Part shown: positions 30,920 to 39,575 of the stretch, in pieces
How the letters are laid out: every line of letters starts with the position of its first letter
Position numbering within the stretch: the stretch's first letter is position 1
NCBI GenBank assembly: GCA_905193225.1
Contig: CAJJNV010000006.1
Location: forward strand, 1 to 64,000
Source of the DNA: an uncultured Oscillospiraceae bacterium
Lineage (GTDB): Bacteria; Bacillota; Clostridia; Oscillospirales; Acutalibacteraceae
Direction: 5' to 3'
Length of the DNA: 64,000 nucleotides
Notes under the pieces: generated by a model
Told to the model about the DNA's origin: nothing
Databases searched by the model: none
Seen by the model: only the letters and a program-made list of their open reading frames with translations
Translations under genes and position numbers: made by a program

Positions 30920-31942
30920 TTATTCCACCATCAAGTCTTCGAGACTTCTGAAATGATAATCGTGATTTTTAAGCATACTGAAATCCTCAAGCGCCTTGCC
31001 AAGACCATTGACAACGCTGTTTTCGGGATCTTCGGCCATATTTATTTTGGTAGAAAGGCGGATTGAAAGCATTTCTGCCATACCGTAGGTCAGCGCTCCG
31101 CCGCCGGTCAGCACTATGCCGTCCTCGGCAGTGTCGGCCAGCATCTCGGGAGCGGTGTGTTCAAAAACATCCTGTACCGAGCGAATGATATCGTCGGCCG
31201 TTTCGTTCATTACACGAAGAAGGTCACCCGAGGTTATCTCCACGCTTTGGGGAAGACCGCTGAAAAGGTTGATTCCGCTGACAGTCATTCCTACTTCGAC
31301 GGGACGGCGTTTGACGCAGCCTATCTGTTTTTTAAGCCTTTCGGCCGTTACGACACCGATGTTGACATTGTGTTCGTTTCGGACAAATTTAACGATGGCA
31401 TCGTCGAATGCGGCACCGCCGGTTTTGAGCGAAACGCTTCGGGCAAGGCCGCCCATGGAAATAACGGCAATGTCGGTTGTGCCCTTGCCGATATCAATTA
31501 TTGTTATGCCCTTAGGCGTTGAAAAGTCCATTCCCATTCCGATGACGGTGGCAAGAGGAGCTTCCACAAGGCAGACGTTTCTGGCACCGGCCGATTCCAT
31601 TGCGTCAAGCACCGATCGCTGCTGAACGGCGGTTGTGCCGCAGGGAATGGCCACAATGGCTCTCGGACGGATGACTTTTTTGCCGCACACCCTATGGACA
31701 TATTCTTTAAGCATAAGCTCGGCGGCGCGAAAATCGGCCACCGTGCCGTTTTCGATGGGGCAGACCGGTATGCGCAGATCGGAGGTTCTTCCGATGGCCC
31801 TGTATGCATCGTAACCGTAGTTTACAGCCTCGCCGGTCATATCGTTGACCGTTACCACCGACGGCTCGCAAAGGGCAATGCTTTTGCCCATAAATATTCT
31901 GGTGAAGTTTGTTCCAAGATCTATACCGATATCGGTTCTCAT
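30920..31942 (-). CDS. MreB/Mbl-family actin-like protein (divergent)
   Basis: 340 residues from ATG 31942 (ACGGAGTG upstream); an in-frame start ten codons earlier lacks a site. Actin-fold ATPase that forms membrane filaments guiding wall synthesis. Phosphate-1 IGIDLGTNFTRI, adenosine motif IVLTGGGALTYG, and the NIGVVTAERLKKQIG block are MreB-like. Odd points: phosphate-2 reads DIGKGTTDIAV with Lys153 where MreB has Gly, and the ADF.AAE.MLKEYVHR segment is less conserved. No mreC/mreD follow; it is a stand-alone paralogue paired with the ABC-F gene. Confidence 0.82.
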   Translation of the reverse strand: MRTDIGIDLGTNFTRIFMGKSIALCEPSVVTVNDMTGEAVNYGYDAYRAIGRTSDLRIPVCPIENGTVADFRAAELMLKEYVHRVCGKKVIRPRAIVAIPCGTTAVQQRSVLDAMESAGARNVCLVEAPLATVIGMGMDFSTPKGITIIDIGKGTTDIAVISMGGLARSVSLKTGGAAFDDAIVKFVRNEHNVNIGVVTAERLKKQIGCVKRRPVEVGMTVSGINLFSGLPQSVEITSGDLLRVMNETADDIIRSVQDVFEHTAPEMLADTAEDGIVLTGGGALTYGMAEMLSIRLSTKINMAEDPENSVVNGLGKALEDFSMLKNHDYHFRSLEDLMVE

Positions 31943-32436
31943 ATTTCGCACTCCGTTATATTTTTTAAACATTGTTTGTGATCAACATAGTTTGTACATC
32001 TAATCCATTATACATTTTATCTGCCGTTATTACAAGTGCATTTTTGAGGATTTATGAATTGAGGGGTGATTCGCGGGAAGATAAGTATAGATATGTTTAT
32101 TGACGGTAGGAAGGTGCAGAGGAAAAGTCTTTTGTTCACCGTAATGAACGATACAGCATAGCTTTAGCCAAAGGGAACGCTGAGGCAAGCCAGCGCAGCT
32201 GACCTGAGGGCGGCAAGCGAGGGAGGTAAGGCTATAAGCAGGGAATAAGGCTTGGTTATTTGTTAGGTTTGTGTGTGAGCCGCGCCCTCTGTTCTCGGCA
32301 GGGCCGAGAATGCCTCAGTGCTCCCTGAGGCCGCCATGTGTGCATAGTGATTTTTTTGCACGGCTGATAGCCTTTTGTTTGTTCGTTGATAGTGGGATTT
32401 TCACTTTTTTTATTGCGTGAAAATGCCGCAGATTTC
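31943..32436. other. 494-bp gap with a family B repeat
   Basis: Contains the 171-bp element at 32164-32334 and a TTTATTGACGGTAGG motif near 32097. Otherwise nothing recognisable; the upstream AT-rich part should hold the mreB promoter but I see no clear hexamers. Confidence 0.5.
32164..32334 (+). repeat. 171-bp inverted-repeat element, family B, copy 2
   Basis: The end pair AGGGAACGCTGAGGCA / TGCCTCAGTGCTCCCT gives a 16-bp inverted repeat with two mismatches. Contains the inner palindromes around CAGCGCAGCTG and TCTCGGCAGGGCCGAGA. Same orientation as 60891-61064 and opposite to 11474-11644. Confidence 0.65.
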
Positions 32437-33735
32437 TCAGTTTATCGCTCCTTTAAGATTTTCCCGCTGAGCCGCTGCAAGCTCACTGTCGGCAAAAAGC
32501 GAGGAATAGTTATAAAAACAAATTCCTGCGCCGACTGTTTTTGCCTGCTCGGCCTGCCTTTTTAAAATGTCGGTGCTTTGCTTCCATTCATCGCTGCCGC
32601 CGTCGGTTTTACCAATTTTATATGGCGCAAGGCCTATTGTCAGTCCAATATTCCTGCCGCTGTCATTACATAGGCTTTGCCACGCCCATAAAAGGCTTGA
32701 AAAATCAAAGCCGTCTTTTGGATATTCATAGCCGAAATAAATCTGCGGGCAGATATAATCACAGTATCCTCCCTTGCACCATTTCTTCACATCGGCAAAC
32801 AGCACATCGGTATCCTTGCTTATGTCGGCGGCGGGACTTACCGAAAAAGTCATGCTCTGCGTCTGCTTTACTTCGTTATACACCGCCTTCAGCATTTTGT
32901 TGACCGACTCCCGTCTGAAATCCTCAAGGGATAAAGGGTTTTCCGTGCTTACGGAATATTGCTCGTAAAGGGCACTGTCAAAGCTTTGATCGGCGGCGGG
33001 ATAAAAATAATCGTCAAACTGGATGCCGTCGACGGTATAGCGGTCTATGACCTCCTTAACCCCCTTAACGATAAGCTCGGTGGATTTTTCGGATGACGGA
33101 TTTAAATATGTGCCGGTATCGAGGGTGACAATCTCGCCCTTTTCAAAGGAAAAATCCCATATAGGGCTGTTTTGTGCAATGCCCGAAAGACCGCTTTTGC
33201 CGCTTGCCGCACGGTAGGGATTTATCCATCCTTCTACACGTATGTTTCTGTCGTGGGCGAGGGTTATAAATTCCGAAAGGGGATCGAAGCCGCAGCCATC
33301 GCCCTGCTTTCCCGAAAGCTGATAGGAATAGGGAAATATATCGGAATTATAAAAGGCGTCGCAGTGGGAACGAATGTGCAGTATTACCGTGTTGAGGTTT
33401 AGATCTTCTATGTTGTCGAGGCATTTTTTCACATTGTCCCTGTATTGCTCGAGGCTTTTTCCCTTGATCATTTCGCCGAATTCAAGATAATTTATCCATA
33501 CGCCTCTGATGTCGGAGTAATCGGAAAGACCATAGGCTGACAGACCTTTTGTATCGGTGTTGTAGGATGATTGACCTGCTGCAAGGGTACTTTGTACGAC
33601 GGCGTTTGTAACGGGATTTGTGCCGTCTGTGCCCGAAGCTTTTTTGCCGATTGCCGGGCAGGCTATTACGGCGGCGCAAAGTATTATAACAAGGACGGTA
33701 AGGAATCTCCTTGATGCCGATTTTTCTTTGTTCAC
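32437..33735 (-). CDS. Secreted glycosyl hydrolase-like (GHL10) family protein
   Basis: 432 residues with an N-terminal signal or anchor (FLTVLVIILCAAVIACPAIG, about 10-30), then a TIM-barrel domain: RGVWINYLEF, LNTVILHIRSHCDAFY, VEGWINPYRA, VDGIQFDDYFYP, YICPQIYFGYEY and the C-terminal ICFYNYSSLF. This is the GHL10/DigH-YngK type; family members cut denuded peptidoglycan glycan chains, though the substrate here is inferred. GTG start at 33735 with AAAGGAG nine bases upstream. Divergent from the broken DUF1294 gene. Confidence 0.85.
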   Translation of the reverse strand: MNKEKSASRRFLTVLVIILCAAVIACPAIGKKASGTDGTNPVTNAVVQSTLAAGQSSYNTDTKGLSAYGLSDYSDIRGVWINYLEFGEMIKGKSLEQYRDNVKKCLDNIEDLNLNTVILHIRSHCDAFYNSDIFPYSYQLSGKQGDGCGFDPLSEFITLAHDRNIRVEGWINPYRAASGKSGLSGIAQNSPIWDFSFEKGEIVTLDTGTYLNPSSEKSTELIVKGVKEVIDRYTVDGIQFDDYFYPAADQSFDSALYEQYSVSTENPLSLEDFRRESVNKMLKAVYNEVKQTQSMTFSVSPAADISKDTDVLFADVKKWCKGGYCDYICPQIYFGYEYPKDGFDFSSLLWAWQSLCNDSGRNIGLTIGLAPYKIGKTDGGSDEWKQSTDILKRQAEQAKTVGAGICFYNYSSLFADSELAAAQRENLKGAIN

Positions 33736-33753
33736 GATGGCTTTTCTCCTTTG

Positions 33754-33782
33754 TTGACAAGGATGGATTTTGCCCTTATAAT
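33754..33782 (+). promoter_or_regulatory. Perfect consensus promoter of the broken DUF1294 gene
   Basis: TTGACA (33754-33759), 17-bp spacer, TATAAT (33777-33782). The predicted start near 33789 leaves only a few bases before the AGGAGG ribosome site, so the leader is very short. Confidence 0.8.
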
Positions 33783-33795
33783 CAGAAAAAAGGAG

Positions 33796-34350
33796 GTGGG
33801 CAAGATAACGGTTATTATAATTTATATTCTTGTCGTTTCGATAATATCAGCGGTTTTGACCGTTTAACCATAACGCACATATCCGAACACGCCTGAAACG
33901 GCCTATTAACGGTGCTTTTCGGCTTGTCGTCGCACATAGGCGTCAGCCTTATGTACTCCTCCGCATCGAAAATCCCTCATTACTACACTCATTTCAGGCC
34001 GAAGAATTTTGTCGGTAAGAAAAATGCTCAGATACAAGGCAAAAGCGCAGTTTATCCTGTCGGATTAACGAGCATTTTAACGCAGTATATGGGGATTTTT
34101 CTCCGCCAAAATCGTGTTTGTATATGTGCGTTATGGTTATGATAAATCGGCCGCCAAAAACGGAGGACAGCGTATAAGCGAAAGGTGTTTGCTCATTCTT
34201 GCGGCAATGGGCGGGGCGGGGACAATGCTTGCCGTTATGAAAACGATTAGGCACAAGACGAGAAAGACCAAGTTTATGGTGATGCTGCCGATGTTTTTCG
34301 GACTGCATATAATCGGGATTTGTTTGCTTGCGAGGTATGGAATTATGTGA
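33796..34350 (+). pseudogene. DUF1294 membrane-protein gene interrupted by a MITE
   Basis: The 5' part (33796-33864) encodes the first membrane helix, ITVIIIIYILVVSIISAVLT then V, and then runs into TAA supplied by the inserted element. The 3' part (34138-34350) continues YDKSAAKNGGQRISERCLLI, then the GGAGTMLAVMKTIRHKTRKTKF block and a final helix: a clear DUF1294 match. Removing the insert and one TA joins GTT and TAT GAT AAA in frame, restoring V-Y-D-K. AGGAGG (33791-33796) is well spaced only for an ATA at 33805, so the original ATG may also have been lost. The 3' part could be expressed from a GTG at 34114 inside the element, but without helix one. Function of DUF1294 is unknown. Confidence 0.85.
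33865..34139 (+). mobile_element. 275-bp MITE, copy 1, inserted in DUF1294
   Basis: Ends are inverted repeats of about 27 bp starting TAACCATAACGCACATAT, with two mismatches. It is flanked by TA (33865-33866 and 34138-34139), which the reading frame of the host gene shows to be a target duplication. It has no transposase. A 76-codon open frame inside is shared with copy 2, but most differences there change the amino acid, so I do not regard it as coding. TA targeting suggests mobilisation by an IS630/Tc1-mariner transposase. Confidence 0.9.
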
Positions 34351-34659
34351 TACGGGTTTTGACGGAAATCTGCTCTCGGTATGTATCAATTTTGATTTCT
34401 TTACTTTTTTTAAAGTCTGTGGTATAATACTTTAATACACATAGACTGCATTAGATAGGGCTTTAAATGCTTTGTTTAAAAAGAATTTTAAGGAAATGCA
34501 AAACGTCTTTAAGTAAATGCATAAATGCCTTGACGGAATGCCAAAATCCTTTAATAAAAATTTAAACGACCCTGCAAATGTGAAAATACAATATTATCGA
34601 ATAAAATTTTGTCAAACAAAGGACAGGCCAAAACGGCCGAAAACAAAGGAGATATAAAT
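34351..34659 (+). other. 309-bp leader region before def
   Basis: A promoter at 34400-34428, then about 230 bases of A/T-rich leader in which the hexamer AAATGC or close variants recurs several times (near 34466, 34493, 34515 and 34523). No known RNA motif recognised. Confidence 0.4.
34400..34428 (+). promoter_or_regulatory. Probable promoter of the def-rsgA operon
   Basis: TTTACT (34400-34405), 17-bp spacer, TATAAT (34423-34428). The -10 is perfect, the -35 weak. Confidence 0.55.
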
Positions 34660-35112
34660 ATGGCGCTTAGGGTAATACTTAAAGAGGGAGACGAGCTTTT
34701 AAACAAGCATTGCAGAGAGGTTACGAGCTTTGACGAAAAGCTTCACACTCTGCTTGACGATATGGCCGAAACCATGTATGCCGCCGACGGTGTGGGACTT
34801 GCAGCACCTCAGGTGGGACTGCTTAGAAGGGTGTGCATAATCGATATCGGCGAGGGACTTTTAGAGCTTATCAATCCCGTTGTAACAAGGCAGAGCGGCA
34901 ATCAGGAGACCGAGGAGGGATGCCTTTCCTGCCCCGGCAAGGTAGGTATAACAAAACGTCCTAATAAGGTCACTGTTGAATATTTCGACCGCCACGGAAA
35001 AAAGAAAAAAATCACCGGTACCGAGCTTCTTGCAAAGGCGCTTTGCCACGAGATAGATCATCTTGACGGTATCCTTTACGCTCAGCACGTCATCAAATGG
35101 GTAACCGACTGA
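34660..35112 (+). CDS. def: Peptide deformylase
   Basis: 150 residues from ATG 34660 (AAAGGAG upstream); the longer in-frame start at 34609 is rejected. Removes the formyl group from new proteins. The three motifs are intact: GVGLAAPQ, EGCLSCP (metal ligand Cys88) and HEIDHLDG (His130, Glu131, His134). First gene of the cluster; priA, which precedes def in Bacillus, is not here. Confidence 0.96.
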   Translation: MALRVILKEGDELLNKHCREVTSFDEKLHTLLDDMAETMYAADGVGLAAPQVGLLRRVCIIDIGEGLLELINPVVTRQSGNQETEEGCLSCPGKVGITKRPNKVTVEYFDRHGKKKKITGTELLAKALCHEIDHLDGILYAQHVIKWVTD

Positions 35113-35230
35113 CCTTTTGACAATGCAATTGATTGACTGATTGATCGAGCAAGCGGTTGTGCGGCAGTTTTGCCGAAATAATCAGCTGCCGAACGAATAT
35201 CTATTATCTACCCTTTAAGGAGAATGCATT

Positions 35231-36166
35231 TTGAATATCATTTTTATGGGAACACCGGATTTTGCCGTGCCCTGTCTTGAGGCTCTTATAACCGCCGGAC
35301 ACGAAGTTTCGGCCGTATTTGCTCAGCCCGACCGCCCCAAGGGTAGAGGACATAAGCTCTGCCCGCCGCCGGTTAAGGAATGCGCCGAAAAGCACGGTAT
35401 TCCTGTTTTTCAGCCCGAGAAAATAAAAGGCAACACCGAGGTCTTTGACTTTTTGAGAAAAACTGCACCGCAGCTCATCGTTGTGGTGGCATACGGAAAG
35501 ATTCTGCCAAGGGAGATTCTTGAAATTCCCGATTTCGGCTGTATTAACGTCCACGCATCGGTTCTGCCGAAATACCGCGGAAGCGCGCCCATTCAGTGGG
35601 CGGTGATAAACGGCGAAAGAGTCACGGGAGTTACCACCATGCTGCTTGACGAGGGGATGGACACGGGTGACATTCTGCTTTGCGAAAAATGCGATATTCC
35701 CGATAATATGACCGGCGGGGAGCTTTTTGATACCCTTGCTCCGCTGGGCGCTTCTCTTCTTATAAAGACGGTGGAAGGCATAGAAAGCGGTCTTGTTTTC
35801 CCTCGAAAGCAGGATGAAAAGGAGGCCACATATGCCCCCATGCTTAAAAAAGAGGATGCGGCGGTTGATTTTTCAAAATCAGCAGCCACGATCAGGAATC
35901 TTATCAGAGGGCTTAATCCCTGGCCTGTGGCATACACCTTTGCGGGGAATATGAAGATAAAGATATATTCCGCCAAACCGGCCGGAGAGACCGGAAAAGC
36001 TCCCGGAACGGTCTTGGACGATAAAAAGTTTATTGTTGCCTGCAAAGATGGCGAGGCAATCGAGCTTTGCGAGGTACAGATAGCGGGATCGAGAAGAATG
36101 AGCGGCGAGGAACTGCTCAGAGGTCACCCGATTCCTAAGGGCACAGTCCTTAAAAAGGAGGAATAA
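35231..36166 (+). CDS. fmt: Methionyl-tRNA formyltransferase
   Basis: 311 residues, TTG start at 35231 giving MNIIFMGTPDFAVPCLEAL, with AAGGAG eight bases upstream. Formylates initiator Met-tRNA with 10-formyl-THF. The signature HASVLPKYRGSAPIQWAVIN is intact (catalytic Asn-His-Asp type: INVHAS and DEGMDTGDIL). A C-terminal tRNA-binding domain (about 205-311) is present. It lies 118 bp after def, the usual pairing of opposing activities. Confidence 0.95.
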   Translation: MNIIFMGTPDFAVPCLEALITAGHEVSAVFAQPDRPKGRGHKLCPPPVKECAEKHGIPVFQPEKIKGNTEVFDFLRKTAPQLIVVVAYGKILPREILEIPDFGCINVHASVLPKYRGSAPIQWAVINGERVTGVTTMLLDEGMDTGDILLCEKCDIPDNMTGGELFDTLAPLGASLLIKTVEGIESGLVFPRKQDEKEATYAPMLKKEDAAVDFSKSAATIRNLIRGLNPWPVAYTFAGNMKIKIYSAKPAGETGKAPGTVLDDKKFIVACKDGEAIELCEVQIAGSRRMSGEELLRGHPIPKGTVLKKEE

Positions 36167-36168
36167 CT

Positions 36169-36891
36169 ATGGGATACGGATACGGTTACGGATACGGTTT
36201 CTACGGATACTATTTTCAGTATCTGCTTTTTATGCTGCCCGCCATTATACTTGTGCTTTGGGCACAATGGCTTGTTAAATCACGCTACAAAAAATATTCC
36301 GGCATAACCACCTCTTTGAGGGTGACGGGAAAGGAAATGGCCGAAAGAATTTTAAAGGTAAACGGTATAAGCAATATCTCTGTCGCCCGCATAAGCGGTC
36401 AGATGACCGACAACTTTAATCCCAAGGCAGGGACGATCTTTTTAAGCGACGGGGTGTATGACTCCACCTCCATTGCCGCTGTGGGAATTGCTGCTCACGA
36501 GGCGGGACACGCCGTTCAGCATGCCACCGGGTATTTTCCCATTAAAGTCAGAACGGCTATTGTGCCGGTGTGCAACATCGGTGCGGGATTCGGATTGCCT
36601 CTTTGCGTGCTTGGCTGTATTTTTGCTTTTGAACCGCTGGTTTATATCGGACTTATACTTTTCTCCCTTGCAACGGTTTTCCAGCTTGTCACCCTGCCGG
36701 TTGAATTTAATGCCAGCAGAAGAGCGCTTGCATTTATCGAATCATCCGATCTTATCTCGCGGGATGAATATGTCGGCGCCAAAAAAATGCTGACCGCCGC
36801 CGCAATGACTTATGTGGCAGCCCTTGCACAAAGTATGCTGCAGCTGCTTTTCTATATCATCCGATTCACCGGAAACGAAAGGCGGAAATAA
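36169..36891 (+). CDS. yugP: YugP-type membrane zinc metallopeptidase
   Basis: 240 residues, Zn_peptidase_2 family. The catalytic HEAGH is at 110-114 within AAHEAGHAVQHATGYFPIKV, and VEFNASRRA supplies the distal ligand region. About four membrane helices (one N-terminal, two in the middle, one C-terminal). The first 18 residues are an unusual Gly-Tyr repeat (MGYGYGYGYGFYGYYFQY) encoded by a GGATAC/GGTTAC repeat. It starts 2 bp after fmt with AAGGAGG inside the fmt end. Its presence between fmt and rsmB is seen in several Clostridia. Substrate unknown. Confidence 0.88.
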   Translation: MGYGYGYGYGFYGYYFQYLLFMLPAIILVLWAQWLVKSRYKKYSGITTSLRVTGKEMAERILKVNGISNISVARISGQMTDNFNPKAGTIFLSDGVYDSTSIAAVGIAAHEAGHAVQHATGYFPIKVRTAIVPVCNIGAGFGLPLCVLGCIFAFEPLVYIGLILFSLATVFQLVTLPVEFNASRRALAFIESSDLISRDEYVGAKKMLTAAAMTYVAALAQSMLQLLFYIIRFTGNERRK

Positions 36892-36895
36892 CCCT

Positions 36896-38221
36896 ATGCA
36901 AAACCCGCGGAAAACCGCCTTTAAGGCGCTGCTGAAAATGGACAGTGACGAGGGATATTCAAATATAGTCATCGATTCAGCCCTTGAAAATTCGGATATG
37001 GAAAAGAGGGACAAGGCTCTTTGCTCGGCAATTTTTTACGGTGTGCTTGAGAAAAGAATAACCCTCGACCACATCATTAAGAAGTATTCAAAAACGCCCC
37101 TGAAAAAGCTTTCGGAAAATGTGCTGACCGCCCTTAGAATGGGGCTTTATCAGATATTTTTTATGAATAAAATTCCCGAAAGCGCCGCTGTTGATCAGTC
37201 GGTCAAACTTGTTAAGGGAACAAAGGACGGAAAGTTTTCCGGCTTTGTCAACGGGGTGCTGAGAAACGCCGCAAGGGACGGGCAAAAGGCACTTTACTGC
37301 GACGGAGACGCCGCCGACAAGGCATCGGTAAAGTACTCGGTTCCAAAAGAGCTTTACCTTTTTCTCGAAAAATCATACGGCACCGATATCGCAAAAAGCT
37401 ATCTTGAAGGGTGTATGGACCGCCCGCCGCTGTCGGTAAAGGTCAATACACTTAAAATATCGGCAAATGAGCTTGCCGAGAGGTTTGAAGGACAGGGAAT
37501 AAAGGTCGAAAAAAGCCCGCTTTGCGAAAATGTTCTGCTACTTGAAAGGGCAGGGGATATATCCTCGCTAAAGGAATTTTCCGAAGGCCTTTTTCACATT
37601 GAGGATGTGGCCTGCGCCCTTTGCTGCGAGGCTCTTTTCCCTGAAGAAGGTGACAGAATTTTAGACGCCTGCGCCGCTCCCGGAGGCAAGAGCTTTACGC
37701 TTGCCGAGCTTACAAATGACAAGGCAGAAATAATCTCGGCCGACATTTACGAACATAAAACAAAGCTTATAAAAGACGGTGCAAAGCGCCTCCGAATAAG
37801 GTCGATAAGAACCGTGATTAACAATGCCGAGGTTTATAACGAGCATCTCGGCGAGTTTGACAGGATCCTTTGCGACGTGCCCTGCTCCGGGCTTGGAATT
37901 ATACGCAAAAAGCCCGAAATACGTTACAAAAGTGATACAAACCTTGATGTTTTGCCGCAGATACAGTATAATATACTGACTTCCTGCTCGAAAAATCTTA
38001 AAAAAGGCGGGGTGATGGTATATTCCACCTGCACCTTGAATCCTGCCGAAAACGGCGAAAACGCCGACCGTTTTTTAAGGGAATACAAAGATTTTGAACC
38101 TCTTGCGATATTTAAGGATATCGAAAGAAGCATAGACGAGCCGGAAAACCAGATGACACTTTTTACCGGGAAGCATCCTTGTGACGGATTTTTTATCTCG
38201 GCATTTAAAAAGGTCAGATAG
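36896..38221 (+). CDS. rsmB: 16S rRNA (cytosine-967-C5)-methyltransferase
   Basis: 441 residues from ATG 36896, 4 bp after the yugP stop; an upstream in-frame ATG lies inside yugP. N-terminal NusB-like RNA-binding domain (about 1-140; RKTAFKALLKMD, GVLEKRITLDHII), then a SAM domain with LDACAAPGGKSF, DVPCSGLGIIRKKPEIR (conserved PC) and YSTCTLNPAENG (catalytic TC). Standard length and layout. Confidence 0.94.
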   Translation: MQNPRKTAFKALLKMDSDEGYSNIVIDSALENSDMEKRDKALCSAIFYGVLEKRITLDHIIKKYSKTPLKKLSENVLTALRMGLYQIFFMNKIPESAAVDQSVKLVKGTKDGKFSGFVNGVLRNAARDGQKALYCDGDAADKASVKYSVPKELYLFLEKSYGTDIAKSYLEGCMDRPPLSVKVNTLKISANELAERFEGQGIKVEKSPLCENVLLLERAGDISSLKEFSEGLFHIEDVACALCCEALFPEEGDRILDACAAPGGKSFTLAELTNDKAEIISADIYEHKTKLIKDGAKRLRIRSIRTVINNAEVYNEHLGEFDRILCDVPCSGLGIIRKKPEIRYKSDTNLDVLPQIQYNILTSCSKNLKKGGVMVYSTCTLNPAENGENADRFLREYKDFEPLAIFKDIERSIDEPENQMTLFTGKHPCDGFFISAFKKVR

Positions 38222-38239
38222 AGGCAGCAGACCGATCTG

Positions 38240-38269
38240 ATATGTAATATACACATATGTAATATACAC
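38240..38269 (+). repeat. Perfect 15-bp tandem duplication
   Basis: ATATGTAATATACAC occurs twice head to tail in the rsmB-rlmN gap, followed by low-complexity ACAGATAACAGATGCAACTG. No function assigned. Confidence 0.6.
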
Positions 38270-38357
38270 AACAGATAACAGATGCAACTGATATAAATAA
38301 TGCATTGATAAAACACATTGGCAACAATACACCGAAAACGGTTTTAGGACAGAAATT

Positions 38358-39392
38358 ATGGACAGAAAAGACATCGGCTCACTGAATTTAATAGAGCTTG
38401 AGACCGAGTTTAAAGAGACAGGACTTAAGGCCTTTAGGGCAAAACAGGTTTTTGAATGGCTGACCAAAGGAGCAGAATGCTTTGATGAGATGACCAATCT
38501 CTCCAAACAGCTGAGAAGCGACCTTAGTGATAAATATTTTATCCCCTCCGTTAAGATTAAAAGAAAGTTTGTTTCAAAAATTGACGGTACGGTCAAATAC
38601 CTTTTCGAGCTTTACGACGGGCAGCTTATCGAATCGGTGGTTATGAAGTACCGTCACGGTTATTCCCAATGCCTCTCGACTCAGGCGGGATGCCGTATGA
38701 ACTGCAGCTTTTGCGCCACCGGTAAGGGCGGATTTAAGAGAAATCTCCTGCCCTTTGAAATGCTCAGCCAGATAACCGCCGCCCAAAAGGATTTAGGCAT
38801 CAGAATATCCAACCTCGTGCTTATGGGAATGGGCGAGCCTCTTGATAATTTCGACAATACCGTTAAGTTTTTAAAGCTTGTGACAAGCGAAAACGGCCTC
38901 AACATCGGGGCAAGGCACATCTCGCTTTCGACCTGCGGAATTGTTGACAGGATATACGAACTTATGGAGCTTGATATGCAGATAACCCTGTCCATTTCGC
39001 TGCACGCGCCTATTGACGGCATAAGGTCAAAGCTTATGCCCATAAACAAAAAGTGGGGCGTGGACAGTCTTATGAAGGCCTGCAGGAAATACACCGCCAA
39101 AACAGGCAGGCGCATATCCTTTGAATATATTATTATCGACGGGGTAAACACCACCGATGAGTGTCTTTACGCTCTCAAAAAGTACCTTTCGGGAATGATT
39201 GCCCACATAAATCTTATTCCGGCAAACCCGGTTAAAGGGAGCGACAGCAAGGGTACGAGAGAAACGGCCGAGCGGTTTAAGGAACGGCTTTTAAATGAAG
39301 GAATCAACGCCACGGTAAGAAGAACCCTTGGGTCCGACATCGAGGCTTCCTGCGGCCAGCTAAAGGCCGAGGAGACTTTACCTGAAAATTAA
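38358..39392 (+). CDS. rlmN: Dual-specificity 23S rRNA A2503 / tRNA A37 C2-methyltransferase
   Basis: 344 residues. Radical-SAM enzyme; the cluster motif GCRMNCSFCATGKGGF gives Cys112, Cys116 and Cys119, and the C-terminal ASCGQL (Cys332) is the methyl-carrying cysteine. SLHAPIDGIRSKLMPINKKW and RRTLGSDIEASCGQL distinguish RlmN. The Ala at the end of FCATG is the RlmN form; Cfr, which confers resistance, is not indicated. It lies 136 bp after rsmB. Confidence 0.94.
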   Translation: MDRKDIGSLNLIELETEFKETGLKAFRAKQVFEWLTKGAECFDEMTNLSKQLRSDLSDKYFIPSVKIKRKFVSKIDGTVKYLFELYDGQLIESVVMKYRHGYSQCLSTQAGCRMNCSFCATGKGGFKRNLLPFEMLSQITAAQKDLGIRISNLVLMGMGEPLDNFDNTVKFLKLVTSENGLNIGARHISLSTCGIVDRIYELMELDMQITLSISLHAPIDGIRSKLMPINKKWGVDSLMKACRKYTAKTGRRISFEYIIIDGVNTTDECLYALKKYLSGMIAHINLIPANPVKGSDSKGTRETAERFKERLLNEGINATVRRTLGSDIEASCGQLKAEETLPEN

Positions 39393-39575
39393 GATTTGTT
39401 CATTGACGGTAGAGCAGCGGCGAAAGAACGGCTAAGGTAGGTTTATCGTTTTGCAATCGGTTCTTTGACCGTCAGAAAATGCTATGGAAAGCTGCGTGTG
39501 ATACGCTCTGACACCCTTTTAGGGATTGAAATACAATAGGAAGGAAATACGCATTACAGAAAGGTGTGATTATTT

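Noticed and set aside
33912..34142. 76-codon open frame inside the MITE, shared by both copies
   Set aside because: Most differences between copies are amino-acid changing and no ribosome site precedes it, so it follows from DNA-level conservation.
38358..39392. RlmN homologue as Cfr-type resistance methylase
   Set aside because: The position after rsmB and before prpC and the RlmN-type motifs indicate the housekeeping enzyme.
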